Shown here in pieces: positions 7,464 through 14,525 of a stretch of DNA of 48,938 nucleotides. Source of the DNA: a virus. The translations under genes were made by a program, and so were the position numbers. The stretch lies in the IMG/VR virus record IMGVR_UViG_3300040801_005257, positions 1-48,938 of that record. One strand, given 5' to 3'. Below the pieces are notes generated by a model. The model worked only from the letters and a program-made list of their open reading frames with translations, did not search any database and had not been told where the DNA came from. How positions within the stretch are numbered: the first letter of the stretch is position 1; each line of letters begins with the position of its first letter.

Positions 7464-7862
7464 TCAGTCCGCTTCCTTCATGGGCATTGTGGGGGTCGTG
7501 GGTTCGAGTCCCACCAGGTCCACTAGCCCGGTCATATTAGTCTTTTGGGTAGAAGACGAACCGGCATTGACGTTCAGCAAGCCTAGGGTGCCTGCCCGTT
7601 TAAGTGCTTTGCTGAGCGTCTTTTTCATGGTCTCCCGCAGCTCATCCATCGCCAGATCCGGCCCCTGGGCCAACTGACCCGTGACCAGATCGCTGTAAAT
7701 AGAGAGTGACTGGTACAGCCCGAGGAGAAACGCCCCGTCCTCATCCAACCGATCCAGCAGCGCCTTCCAGATCGGCTTTTGCAGCTTATCCGCCAGCGCC
7801 ACAATCTCCGCATCGTTCTGCGGAACCGACACCACCAACCCACCATCCTGATCCTGTGACAT
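7464..7862 (-). CDS. Small helical protein whose 3' end overlaps the tRNA fragment
   Basis: 132 residues, ATG 7862 behind AGGAGGT. Residues 1-105 look like a real soluble helical protein (ALADKLQKPIWKALLDRLDEDG, then a Leu/Ala-rich helix). The last ~20 residues (LVDLVGLEPTTPTMPMK...) are the antisense reading of a tRNA-Ala 3' half, a tail familiar from open frames that overlap tRNA genes. If the tRNA segment is the attachment core, integration would exchange the residues after it. It is the last gene of the integrase transcript; an excisionase-like role is possible but no HTH is visible. Confidence 0.6.
   Translation of the reverse strand: MSQDQDGGLVVSVPQNDAEIVALADKLQKPIWKALLDRLDEDGAFLLGLYQSLSIYSDLVTGQLAQGPDLAMDELRETMKKTLSKALKRAGTLGLLNVNAGSSSTQKTNMTGLVDLVGLEPTTPTMPMKEAD
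7483..7522 (+). other. Candidate attP core: 3' half of a tRNA-Ala(GGC) gene
   Basis: The 40 bases read as a tRNA 3' half: anticodon GGC (7483-7485), loop end AT, stem strand TGTGG, variable GGGTC, T arm GTGGG/TTCGAGT/CCCAC, acceptor strand CAGGTCC and discriminator A (7522). U at position 70 and A73 fit alanine identity (G3-U70 pair). No 5' half lies upstream. Integrases of the adjacent type commonly use tRNA 3' ends as cores because the host gene is rebuilt on insertion. Confidence 0.75.
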
Positions 7863-7887
7863 ACTTGACCTCCTGGTCTGAGATATA

Positions 7888-8021
7888 CAGAAATCCCCGG
7901 TCTGTTGATCGTCCCCAGGGTCTGGAAACCTAAGAGCCGAGCAGCTGACCGGGGATCTCTGCACATAACCATGATGGTTATGCATGATCAAACGCCGCAG
8001 CCCTGCTAGGTTTCCAGACCC
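7888..8021. repeat. Cluster of interlaced long inverted repeats near the integrase
   Basis: Three pairs are seen: 7918-7932 with 8007-8021 (15 bp, perfect), 7888-7902 with 7947-7961 (14 of 15 bp), and a 9-bp palindrome at 7964-7982. The first two pairs interlock, so they cannot both form as simple nested hairpins. This intergenic stretch (7863-8077) has no coding sequence. Integrase arm sites, a cruciform or a folded RNA are possible. Confidence 0.7.
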
Positions 8022-8054
8022 ATCCCTATTATAACGTCACCCTATAAACCTGTC

Positions 8055-8079
8055 AACGGCGCCCTACTAGGGCGCCGTT
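8055..8079. repeat. Perfect GC-rich hairpin at the integrase stop codon
   Basis: 11-bp arms (AACGGCGCCCT) with a 3-nt loop, overlapping the stop codon of the integrase. No T tract follows on either strand, so it may be an mRNA 3' hairpin rather than a classic terminator. Confidence 0.65.
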
Positions 8080-9163
8080 AATCATCCATCAACGCCAATG
8101 CCTCGCGGATTAACGCCTGCGCCATCTGCTGGCGGGACGTAGCTCCGTCGCTGCCCTCCGCACCGTTGGATGGCGCCCCGCCGCTCAACTTCGCTATCCG
8201 CGCCTGCACGTCTCGCTGAACCAGATCGTTATAGATATCCGACGTCGCCAGATTCTCGTGCATCAAATTCTTCGCCACGGCCCGGTAATCGGAGATCGTC
8301 GTCGCGTTCGCGAGGAGGTACTGTGCGTGTCCTCGCCTGGCCGCGTGCGGCGCTCGGTATCGCACCCCGGCGCGCTTACACAACCGCCGTAGATCATGCC
8401 GCAGCGTCCTGGCACGATACCGGGCAGCCTCCGCCACCGGCGCGATGTCCAAATCACCGGCCTCATCAGGCTGGATATCCGCATACCACATCGTATCCGG
8501 CGGGCACGCCTGACGCACCAACGCATCCCACTCGCGCGCTACCTCCAGCAACTCGGGAATGTGCAGCAGAAACGTCGTCGCGCTCTTGCGCAACTTCGTC
8601 CGTACCCCCAGCGCCGGGCGCTGCTCCACCGCCAACGCCGCCAGGTCCAGGGCCTGGATCGGCATCGAGACAAACGCATCGGCTCGCATCCCGGAGAGGA
8701 AGAGCAACGCAATCGCCGCCCTGGCCCGCTTGGCCCGCAGCGACGAGCTGCGCGCCGTCGCCAGCGTCGTCACCTCCGCCACCGTGTACACCGACCGCGT
8801 CGGCTGCGGCACCTGCTGCCCTGGCACCACCTGGAGGCTATCCAGGTAGAGCAGCGACAGCGAGCGATACCGGCGCGGGTGGGCCAGCTTCGCCCACCGA
8901 AAGAAAACCCGCGCCGCACTCAACACCGACTCCTGATAAGACAGCGACCACGGATCACCGTCGTTCCGGTCTGGTGAGGCCACATAATCAGGCAACGCCG
9001 GGCGCACCTCCTCCGCATTAGCGAGAGGTGTTTCATCCGCCCACACCAATATCACGCGAAGGCAGAGATCGCGATTTTCCTGAGTTCCCTGCGCGTCGCG
9101 CAACACCTCGGCGCGATAGGCAAGATGCTCCATCACGTCAAGGTAATTCTGGCGATGAATCAC
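8078..9163 (-). CDS. int: Phage integrase, tyrosine recombinase family
   Basis: 361 residues. The C-terminal catalytic domain shows the expected order: Arg in 'LFLSGMRADAF', a Lys-bearing hairpin ('RTKLRKSATTFLLHIP'), HxxR in 'HAARRGHAQYLL', then His and the nucleophile Tyr in 'LMHENLATSDIYNDL'. The N-terminal ~110 residues are the helical core-binding domain ('YQESVLSAARVFFRWAK'). GTG 9163 is preferred, with GAGGAG five bases upstream. It lies next to the tRNA-Ala 3' half at 7483-7522, the likely recombination core. It is diverged from the Xer-type protein at 24 kb, so the genome has two such enzymes. Confidence 0.85.
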   Translation of the reverse strand: MIHRQNYLDVMEHLAYRAEVLRDAQGTQENRDLCLRVILVWADETPLANAEEVRPALPDYVASPDRNDGDPWSLSYQESVLSAARVFFRWAKLAHPRRYRSLSLLYLDSLQVVPGQQVPQPTRSVYTVAEVTTLATARSSSLRAKRARAAIALLFLSGMRADAFVSMPIQALDLAALAVEQRPALGVRTKLRKSATTFLLHIPELLEVAREWDALVRQACPPDTMWYADIQPDEAGDLDIAPVAEAARYRARTLRHDLRRLCKRAGVRYRAPHAARRGHAQYLLANATTISDYRAVAKNLMHENLATSDIYNDLVQRDVQARIAKLSGGAPSNGAEGSDGATSRQQMAQALIREALALMDD

Positions 9164-9347
9164 AATTACTCCTCTGCAAAACAAACAACGCACTCATCAA
9201 CCACAGCGCCACCGTCAAAAAAGAACCGTGCAACGCATCGAGCGCATCACGCGCCTGACGCAACGCTCCTTCCTCATCGTCCGGCGCCGCCAATGTCCAA
9301 AACCCCATCGTCTCCAAGATAACCCGCAAAACCTCAACGCATGACAT
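9138..9347 (-). CDS. Small single-pass membrane protein
   Basis: 69 residues, ATG 9347 behind AAGGAGA. One hydrophobic segment, 'GSFLTVALWLMSALFVL', lies near the C-terminus after an acidic/helical stretch (DDEEGALRQARDALDAL). It overlaps the start of the integrase by 26 bases and is the first gene of that transcript. No family recognised. Confidence 0.6.
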   Translation of the reverse strand: MSCVEVLRVILETMGFWTLAAPDDEEGALRQARDALDALHGSFLTVALWLMSALFVLQRSNCDSSPELP

Positions 9348-9382
9348 ATTAATCTCCTTCTTGGTGTGGTGATTTTACATCA

Positions 9383-9412
9383 ATTATAATCATGCGCATA
9401 GGTTAGGTGCAA
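9383..9412 (-). promoter_or_regulatory. Promoter of the integrase operon
   Basis: Minus strand: TTGCAC (9407-9412), 18-bp spacer, TATAAT (9383-9388), about 35 bases before the start codon at 9347. Confidence 0.7.
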
Positions 9413-9435
9413 CATGAAACTACATATCAAGGTAC

Positions 9436-9491
9436 GGGCACACTGCACAAATCGCCATTTTTGTCCAAACATGTCCGCGTGCAGTGTGCCC
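9436..9491. repeat. Perfect 13-bp inverted repeat with a T tract on the plus side
   Basis: GGGCACACTGCAC (9436-9448) pairs with 9479-9491 across 30 bases; six T follow at 9495-9500 on the plus strand. It resembles a plus-strand terminator although no plus-strand gene is nearby. It may insulate the integrase operon or be a protein-binding site. Confidence 0.65.
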
Positions 9492-9526
9492 ATCTTTTTT
9501 ATTAAACATTATTAACCATCGATCAT

Positions 9527-10030
9527 CTAACCGCTTAGCTCTCTGAGTAGCGCATGACCAGCAGATGTCACACGAACAGATCTTTTCTTGTAATATTCAC
9601 TATCCAGCAAGCCATCATCCTTCAATTTTCGCACGTGATACCATATCTGGCTCTTCACCATGCCACATCGCGCAGCGACATCGGCGTAGGTAGGAGCCTC
9701 GCCATCTTTTGACATCTCTGCGAACGCCATCAGCACACGGTTTCTCGATGAAACACAATCCCTATCTCGAATCGGATGACCATATCTGAGTGCCCTGACA
9801 TCCATCGGTTTTAATACTACACCCCGATTATTCGTCAACACCCACGCGCCGTGATACTGTTGCACGGTCCATACAGTTGTGCCACACCGAAGGATTAAAC
9901 CTCTCGGGAGAGATCCATCTTCAAGCCACTGAGCAACGTCCCCGCGCGCATATGTATCACCACGCACCGCCCAATCTACTGGTGATGCCACGACCTCAAA
10001 TCCTAGCGAAACCCCATTCAGTGATTTCAT
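9527..10030 (-). CDS. Winged-helix DNA-binding regulator
   Basis: 167 residues. The C-terminal part (about 95-165) reads as a winged helix like that of LexA/MarR-type regulators: 'NRVLMAFAEMSKDG', recognition region 'TYADVAARCGMVKSQIWYHVRKLKDDGLL', then a wing 'KRSVRVTSAGHALL'. The N-terminal half has short beta strands and no known domain. It overlaps the previous gene's stop by four bases (ATGA), ending the early minus operon. A regulator of early or integration genes is likely; the target is unknown. Confidence 0.7.
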   Translation of the reverse strand: MKSLNGVSLGFEVVASPVDWAVRGDTYARGDVAQWLEDGSLPRGLILRCGTTVWTVQQYHGAWVLTNNRGVVLKPMDVRALRYGHPIRDRDCVSSRNRVLMAFAEMSKDGEAPTYADVAARCGMVKSQIWYHVRKLKDDGLLDSEYYKKRSVRVTSAGHALLRELSG

Positions 10031-10362
10031 GATTGCTCCGACGGCGCATCGTACCGCGTCCCGATGTCATACAGCACCCAATCCCGCACCTCGTCATCCA
10101 ACTGGGCCGCCGCCACACCCCGCAGCATACCCAGTGCGATATCGTCAAGCATAGCCTGGTCATACCCGGCGCCCAACATCGCCTCGAACAATCTGGGCCA
10201 CACATCCATCTGATCCACGTTTTGATTGGTGGCCCAGGCCAGCACCATCTCGCAAGCCCCCAATAACTCCTCAATCGTCTCCCGCTGCTCGTTAATCACC
10301 GTCACAGCAGCTTTGCGTTCGGCATCACAATCTCTTCGCCATTTCGTGTTTAGAATCTCCAT
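10027..10362 (-). CDS. Conserved-looking small acidic protein, unknown
   Basis: 111 residues from ATG 10362, chosen over an upstream start because GGGAG lies seven bases before it. Mostly helical and acidic: 'TVINEQRETIEELLGACEMVLAWA' then a Leu/Asp-rich second half. No motif I can assign. Coupled to the winged-helix gene by an ATGA overlap, and typical of the short early genes of phages. Confidence 0.6.
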   Translation of the reverse strand: MEILNTKWRRDCDAERKAAVTVINEQRETIEELLGACEMVLAWATNQNVDQMDVWPRLFEAMLGAGYDQAMLDDIALGMLRGVAAAQLDDEVRDWVLYDIGTRYDAPSEQS

Positions 10363-10382
10363 GCCACTCTCCCTTTCATCTC

Positions 10383-10649
10383 CTAACAATTATCAAACAA
10401 TGGCAACTCTGACAAATCCCGAATCTGAACTGATTTAGTTTCAGTCTCGAGGCGATCAACGACAACATTCTCATCCTTATCCAGTAGCGGCTTTGAAAAC
10501 TCGGGATCATCACGCCGAGGATGCGCACAATATAGATGTTTCCATAGTGCCGTTCTGGCGAGATATGTACATCCTCTCGCCGCACAAGCAAAAAAAATAC
10601 GCCATCCCGTCTCTGGACACACGCTGGGGAAAATAGAATCTTCGCTCAT
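10383..10649 (-). CDS. Small zinc-finger-like protein
   Basis: 88 residues from ATG 10649 (TTAGGAG upstream). Residues 17-40 contain Cys-x4-Cys-x10-His-x4-His ('CAARGCTYLARTALWKHLYC' then AH), a C2H2-like zinc-binding pattern, followed by an acidic tail. Probably a nucleic-acid or protein adaptor; specific role unknown. Confidence 0.6.
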   Translation of the reverse strand: MSEDSIFPSVCPETGWRIFFACAARGCTYLARTALWKHLYCAHPRRDDPEFSKPLLDKDENVVVDRLETETKSVQIRDLSELPLFDNC

Positions 10650-10660
10650 ATATAGGTCTC

Positions 10661-10942
10661 CTAACTGTTTGTACCAGACATAACCACACCTGGCTCTACC
10701 TCTTCCTCGGGGTGAGCAGGCAATTGCATATGATGTGTCACCGCAGGATGAAATCGCGCGCATTTACCAATCGCACAGATATACCAACGGCCAACAGAGT
10801 CTGGATTAAACCACAAATACGTCACCGCGCGAAGAGGTGGCTCGTCATTCGTTGTATATGCAGCGAGATACCAACCGAACTTCTTCGGATCACCTGCTAT
10901 CCATTCACACGTGAAGTCACCCTTCGCCAATCTCTTAGGCAT
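10661..10942 (-). CDS. Small soluble protein, unknown
   Basis: 93 residues from ATG 10942. A beta-rich core (WYLAAYTTNDEPPLRAVTYLWF, 'VGRWYICAIG') is followed by a Pro/Glu-rich tail. The pattern of 'W-Y-L-A-A-Y' then 'R-W-Y' resembles small phage proteins of the DUF551 type, but I cannot confirm that. It overlaps the preceding gene by eight bases. Confidence 0.5.
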   Translation of the reverse strand: MPKRLAKGDFTCEWIAGDPKKFGWYLAAYTTNDEPPLRAVTYLWFNPDSVGRWYICAIGKCARFHPAVTHHMQLPAHPEEEVEPGVVMSGTNS

Positions 10943-11477
10943 CCTTGCCCTCCTGTGCCAACCCCCGAATCTTCCCGATCTCCCGCCACATCGCCACCGG
11001 ATCAGCCTCCTCCCGCGCCACATCCAACCGCCGCGCGCACGCCAACATCGCCTCGGCCCGCACTCTATCCTCACCGGCGAGCTTGCCCGGCCAGCGAATC
11101 AGCCACGGCTCCCCCTCGCGATACGACGCGACGAGCTGCGCCGGCGTCACACCCTCCGCACCAGTCGCCAGCACCTGCAGACGCGCCAACGGCAGCTTCA
11201 AACTCTCCGGCATATCCACCCAGACCCCCTGCCCCGGCTCTGGCACATAATCCGGTGCGCATCGATCCAAACCGAAATCCACGTGCTGCATCTCCCCGCC
11301 GCACACGGGGCAGCCACACGTAAACGGCGTCACCCCATCCCGCGAATTCCAGTACACCTCGCGAAACCCGCAGTCCTGACACGCATACGACATCAAACAA
11401 TACGCCTCCGCATGACGCGGCCGCCGCACCCGCCCATTCGGCGGATACTGTCTTTGCAACTTCATCGTATTCATCAT
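10935..11477 (-). CDS. Zinc-ribbon protein, unknown role
   Basis: 180 residues from ATG 11477 (GGGAG upstream). Residues 30-65 hold a zinc ribbon: 'CQDCGF' and 'CGCPVCGG'. The C-terminal half is helical with many Arg and Ala ('AGEDRVRAEAMLACARRLDVAREEADPVAMW'). Such proteins often bind DNA or RNA polymerase. It lies in a run of small early genes and nearly touches the HTH/zinc protein upstream. Confidence 0.6.
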   Translation of the reverse strand: MMNTMKLQRQYPPNGRVRRPRHAEAYCLMSYACQDCGFREVYWNSRDGVTPFTCGCPVCGGEMQHVDFGLDRCAPDYVPEPGQGVWVDMPESLKLPLARLQVLATGAEGVTPAQLVASYREGEPWLIRWPGKLAGEDRVRAEAMLACARRLDVAREEADPVAMWREIGKIRGLAQEGKDA

Positions 11478-11487
11478 CAACGTCTCC

Positions 11488-11925
11488 CTATAAATCAATG
11501 TCGCTATCACCCCACCCATCCTCCCGGCCCACCAACCGCGCCACCCCCGCGCCACACACCGCGCACGAGCCGCGCACCATCACCGCATACCCCGCCGGCT
11601 CCCGCGTCACCTCACCGGCGATGCGTACCGCAGCCTTGCACCGCATACAGTACGCCTCCCCCGGCATCAGCGTCACCGGCGCCCGGACCGCATCTTGATC
11701 CAGTAGCCACGCCGCCAGCTCCGTGCCCACGAGCCACAACTGCCCCGACTCGTCGCGCACGTGCGGCGCGCCGGCGGGAATCCATCCCCGATATACCGTA
11801 TCCTTCGAAATGCCTAGCTCCTCCGCGATCTCCGAGGGCCGGTACTGCATCTCCAATAGCCTCCCCAACCGGGCCTTCAGCGTTTTCGTCATCCTGGGCC
11901 TGCGCCCTTCCCTGTGAGCCACCAT
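11488..11925 (-). CDS. HTH plus zinc-ribbon regulator
   Basis: 145 residues. Residues ~15-50 form a helix-turn-helix ('RPSEIAEELGISKDTVYRGWI'); residues ~92-130 hold a zinc ribbon with 'CMRCKAAV' and 'CAVCGAGV'. An HTH with a short target-reading tail ('GAPHVRDESGQLWLVGTELAAWL') resembles excisionase/terminase-small-type DNA binders. ATG 11925 or GTG 11922 may start it; AAGGAGG is close to both. Likely DNA-binding regulator of the early operon. Confidence 0.65.
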   Translation of the reverse strand: MVAHREGRRPRMTKTLKARLGRLLEMQYRPSEIAEELGISKDTVYRGWIPAGAPHVRDESGQLWLVGTELAAWLLDQDAVRAPVTLMPGEAYCMRCKAAVRIAGEVTREPAGYAVMVRGSCAVCGAGVARLVGREDGWGDSDIDL

Positions 11926-12007
11926 GGCCTCCTTGTATCTGTAGTGAATGTCTCACAGAATAATACGCGTGGCCGGATTTCTTGTGCTAATTGCCATCAA
12001 CCCTCAA

Positions 12008-12421
12008 CTAAATCTCCACCGGCATCGCCCGGTCCGGCATCTGCACCGGCTCGATCTCCAACACCACCCGCAACTCGAACGCGATGATCCGCAGCACCGC
12101 CAGGGCAGCCCGCACCTGGGCGTCATAGACGGCATCGATCACCACGTGCCACGTAATCGACCACGGTCGGTTATGCTGCACCGCCGTAATGTACTCAAAG
12201 AGGACATCCCACATCTCGACGAAGTCGTCCAGCTCCGCCAGGCGACACGAGATCGGGTTGATCTCCCGATCGCCGTCCGTCCGCTCGCCGCGCTGGTTCC
12301 TGGTCGTGTACGTATACACCACGCGCGTCTGCACCGCCACATCACCATCGAGCCCGTACACCCGCGACTCGATCCGCGCTTCTGCCGTCCTGTATTGTCC
12401 TGTTCCCCGCAATCTCGTCAT
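12008..12421 (-). CDS. Hypothetical protein
   Basis: 137 residues with alternating strands and helices ('AVQTRVVYTYTTRNQRG', 'WSITWHVVIDAVYDAQV', 'LRIIAFELRVVLEIEPVQ'). It has no signal, membrane segment or motif I recognise. It is a clean gene in the early operon, with about 80 bases to its neighbour downstream and 130 bases to the FtsK-like gene upstream. Confidence 0.55.
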   Translation of the reverse strand: MTRLRGTGQYRTAEARIESRVYGLDGDVAVQTRVVYTYTTRNQRGERTDGDREINPISCRLAELDDFVEMWDVLFEYITAVQHNRPWSITWHVVIDAVYDAQVRAALAVLRIIAFELRVVLEIEPVQMPDRAMPVEI

Positions 12422-12503
12422 ACCATCCTCAATACAACCTTAGCAAACCCCACAGCCTCAACGCAAGATCATTCTGATATCCGGTATCCCCAGATGGCCC
12501 AAA

Positions 12504-12574
12504 TTACAACAACAACAACAATAAAACGCCCGTTTTAGGCCCTTTTTGAGCGCTCATTGTTGTTGTTGTTGTAA
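12504..12574. repeat. Perfect 19-bp inverted repeat built of CAA/TTG units
   Basis: 12504-12522 (TTACAACAACAACAACAAT) is the exact reverse complement of 12556-12574, with 33 bases between them. The right arm encodes the poly-Gln end of the FtsK-like protein. The spacer contains a smaller hairpin (AAAACG/CGTTTT) that could terminate transcription. A perfect trinucleotide inverted repeat across a gene end is unusual. Confidence 0.8.
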
Positions 12575-13891
12575 AATTTCGCGCACCTTCCCGATGTAAA
12601 ACGGGTTCCCGTAGCCGAAAACCTCCCGGGCGATCCGCGTATCGCTATCGCCGCGCGCGTGCCGGTCCTGGACCTCCGCCGCATGCTCAGCGTTCACACC
12701 GTTGTCCACCTCCACCACGGGCGCCTCCGGAAGATCGCGCGTCGGCCCGCGCTGCCGCGCCACCGCCGCGAACATCGCCGCCGTGATGTAGGGCGCCTGG
12801 ATCATCAGCCGGCCCCGCCCCGGAATCTCGGCGTAAGCCCGACCCTTCGCCTGGAGCGCGGCGGCATCGCCGGTGCCCAAGAGGACACGGCTCTGCGACG
12901 GGCTCAACGCCTTGAACTGCACCCGCGTGCTCAACTGGTTGCGGATCGCCGTATCCAACGACGACGCCTTCCAATCCTGCCCGGCCAGGATGGACCAAAC
13001 CCCATACTTCCTGGCCCGCAGCGTCACCGTCCGCAAAGCGCCCTCCACCCGCTTGTTCTCCAACAGCGCCGTGGCCTCGTCCACCAGCAGGATCAGGGGG
13101 CGCAGCCGCTGCCCCTCGTCCACCCGGGCATTGTAGGCGGCCAGGGAATCGATCCCCAACCCCGCCTCGGAGAAGCGCGCCTTCCGCCGCTCAATCTCCG
13201 CCGTCACCCCGGCCAGCACCGCCGAGGCCGCCTCCTCCGTGTCCGCCAGCGGGTAGAGAAGCCGGTCGCTCCCCGCCAGCACGTTGAGCGTCACCCCTTC
13301 GAGATCAACCGCCACGAGCTGCGGTCGCTCCACCGCGTTCGCCATCTGGTACGCCAGCGTCTGTAGGAAAACGCTCTTGCCCCAGCCCGACGAGCCGCCC
13401 ACCGCGATGTGCACCAACTCGCTCAACGCGCCCTTTACCGTCTCCTGCTGCCCGGTCTCATTGACCGTCACCCCCAGCACCAGCCGGGAGAGAGACGGCT
13501 CGCCGCTCAACAGCCCGCGCAAATCCACCCGCGCCGGCCACAGCGCCGCCGGCAGCGCCTGAACCTGGTCGCCCGATCTCCCCTCGAATTTCAGGTTCGT
13601 CGTCATATTTTCCATATGCGACAGCGCCGCCTTGCCCTGCACATCCAGCGCCGCCGCCGCGATCCGGTAGGGCTGCGCAGCCCGCGCCCGCTCCACCGCC
13701 ATCGCGCGAACCTCGCGGTTCAACGATCCCCCGGCGATAATCACACCGATCACGACCCCCAACGCCACCAGACACACCACCGCCGCCAAGATCCCGCTCC
13801 CCGCCAGATTCAACGCTGCCCGCAAATCTCCGCGCCCATAACCTCGGGCCGCGGTCTGAGAATGCTGAACAGAAGACTTTTTCCCTTGCAT
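12554..13891 (-). CDS. FtsK/SpoIIIE-like DNA translocase
   Basis: 445 residues from ATG 13891. One or two N-terminal membrane segments (about 27-55, 'ILAAVVCLVALGVVIGVII') lead to an FtsK-type ATPase: Walker A 'GGSSGWGKSVFLQTLAYQ' near residue 164, Walker B 'LILLVDEATALL' near 265, and a final helix-turn-helix-like region ('DTRIAREVFGYGNPFYIGKVREIL') ending in five Gln. Such pumps move double-stranded DNA across or along a membrane; in plasmids and phages they serve DNA segregation or transfer. Close to parA and the iteron arrays, a role in maintaining the extrachromosomal form is plausible. It is shorter than chromosomal FtsK. Confidence 0.85.
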   Translation of the reverse strand: MQGKKSSVQHSQTAARGYGRGDLRAALNLAGSGILAAVVCLVALGVVIGVIIAGGSLNREVRAMAVERARAAQPYRIAAAALDVQGKAALSHMENMTTNLKFEGRSGDQVQALPAALWPARVDLRGLLSGEPSLSRLVLGVTVNETGQQETVKGALSELVHIAVGGSSGWGKSVFLQTLAYQMANAVERPQLVAVDLEGVTLNVLAGSDRLLYPLADTEEAASAVLAGVTAEIERRKARFSEAGLGIDSLAAYNARVDEGQRLRPLILLVDEATALLENKRVEGALRTVTLRARKYGVWSILAGQDWKASSLDTAIRNQLSTRVQFKALSPSQSRVLLGTGDAAALQAKGRAYAEIPGRGRLMIQAPYITAAMFAAVARQRGPTRDLPEAPVVEVDNGVNAEHAAEVQDRHARGDSDTRIAREVFGYGNPFYIGKVREILQQQQQ

Positions 13892-13966
13892 AACCGCCAA
13901 ACCTCCCGTATAGTGGAGGTGGAGAGGGGCTCTTGGCTGTCAACCTCTAAGCCCCCATCCACCGTG

Positions 13967-13997
13967 GTGATGGTCCTGGTTAATCCAGGACCATCAC
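13967..13997. repeat. Perfect 13-bp hairpin between the zinc-protein gene and ftsK-like gene
   Basis: GTGATGGTCCTGG (13967-13979) pairs with 13985-13997 around TTAAT. It overlaps the stop of the gene ending at 13994. There is no T tract on either strand, so termination would be weak; a binding site is possible. Confidence 0.65.
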
Positions 13998-14218
13998 GCC
14001 TTCACCGCCCCAGACGTCGCAGCATGCGTCGTCGCACCCTCACGCGCCCGCGCAGCATCCCGCGCCAGGATCATCCGCACCGCATCATCCTCCGGCAGCT
14101 CCATACACGCATCACAGAAGATCGCCTCGCCCGACGCCTGCCGCGCCTCGTACGCCGCCACGTTCTCCACAAACTTAACCTCACCACAGCATCCACACGC
14201 ACTTCCCTTAACCGTCAT
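13994..14218 (-). CDS. Small zinc-binding protein
   Basis: 74 residues from ATG 14218, chosen because GGAGG lies eight bases upstream. Two CxxC pairs, 'CGCCGE' and 'FCDACMEL', are spaced by about 23 residues as in a zinc ribbon; the tail is Ala/Thr-rich. It follows the partition repeats, so it could bind there, but nothing shows this. No family recognised. Confidence 0.6.
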   Translation of the reverse strand: MTVKGSACGCCGEVKFVENVAAYEARQASGEAIFCDACMELPEDDAVRMILARDAARAREGATTHAATSGAVKA

Positions 14219-14233
14219 CTCATAGCCTCCATT

Positions 14234-14274
14234 GATTAACTGATTAACTGACAAACCGAAAACCCGATTAACTG
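14234..14274. repeat. Three copies of GATTAACTG
   Basis: Direct copies at 14234, 14242 (sharing one base) and 14266. They lie just upstream of the zinc-protein gene, within the 307-base gap 14219-14525, and look like regulator-binding sites. Confidence 0.7.
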
Positions 14275-14385
14275 CAACGTCCCCGCTTCGATCCTGCGCC
14301 ATTCTAAGCCTGCATATATCGACTTCGATAGATAACCATCACCCTCACTCAATCGCGCGCCCTGGGCGCTCGCGCTAATTCAAAG

Positions 14386-14476
14386 GTCGCCCTTGAGCTC
14401 TGCTCAATGTCGCCCTATAGCGTCGCCCTATAAGGTCGCCCTTGCTTTTCCCAATGTCGCCCTATAACGTCGCCCT
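14386..14476. repeat. Six direct GTCGCCCT repeats: candidate centromere or iteron array
   Basis: GTCGCCCT occurs at 14386, 14409, 14422, 14435, 14456 and 14469, all in the same orientation and several spaced exactly 13 bp. Most copies continue as TATA. They lie directly downstream of the ParA/ribbon-helix-helix gene pair, the position and form expected for a ParB/ParR binding array (parS). The rest of the 14303-14525 gap shows nothing else. Confidence 0.75.
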
Positions 14477-14525
14477 TTACGACTAAAACCGCATCAACCA
14501 GACCCTGCCCGTTACTCGTTCCTCG

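Noticed and set aside
7440-7522. A complete tRNA gene on the plus strand
   Set aside because: Only the 3' half is present; the expected 5' acceptor (GGGCCTG) and D arm are absent upstream, and the loop is interrupted before the anticodon.
13907-13943. A promoter for the FtsK-like gene
   Set aside because: TTGACA (13938-13943) and TATACG (13907-13912) are 25 bp apart, too far for sigma-70, and no other -10 fits.
14386-14476. A CRISPR array
   Set aside because: Repeat units are only 8-11 bases and spacers a few bases; there are no cas genes. A partition or iteron array fits.
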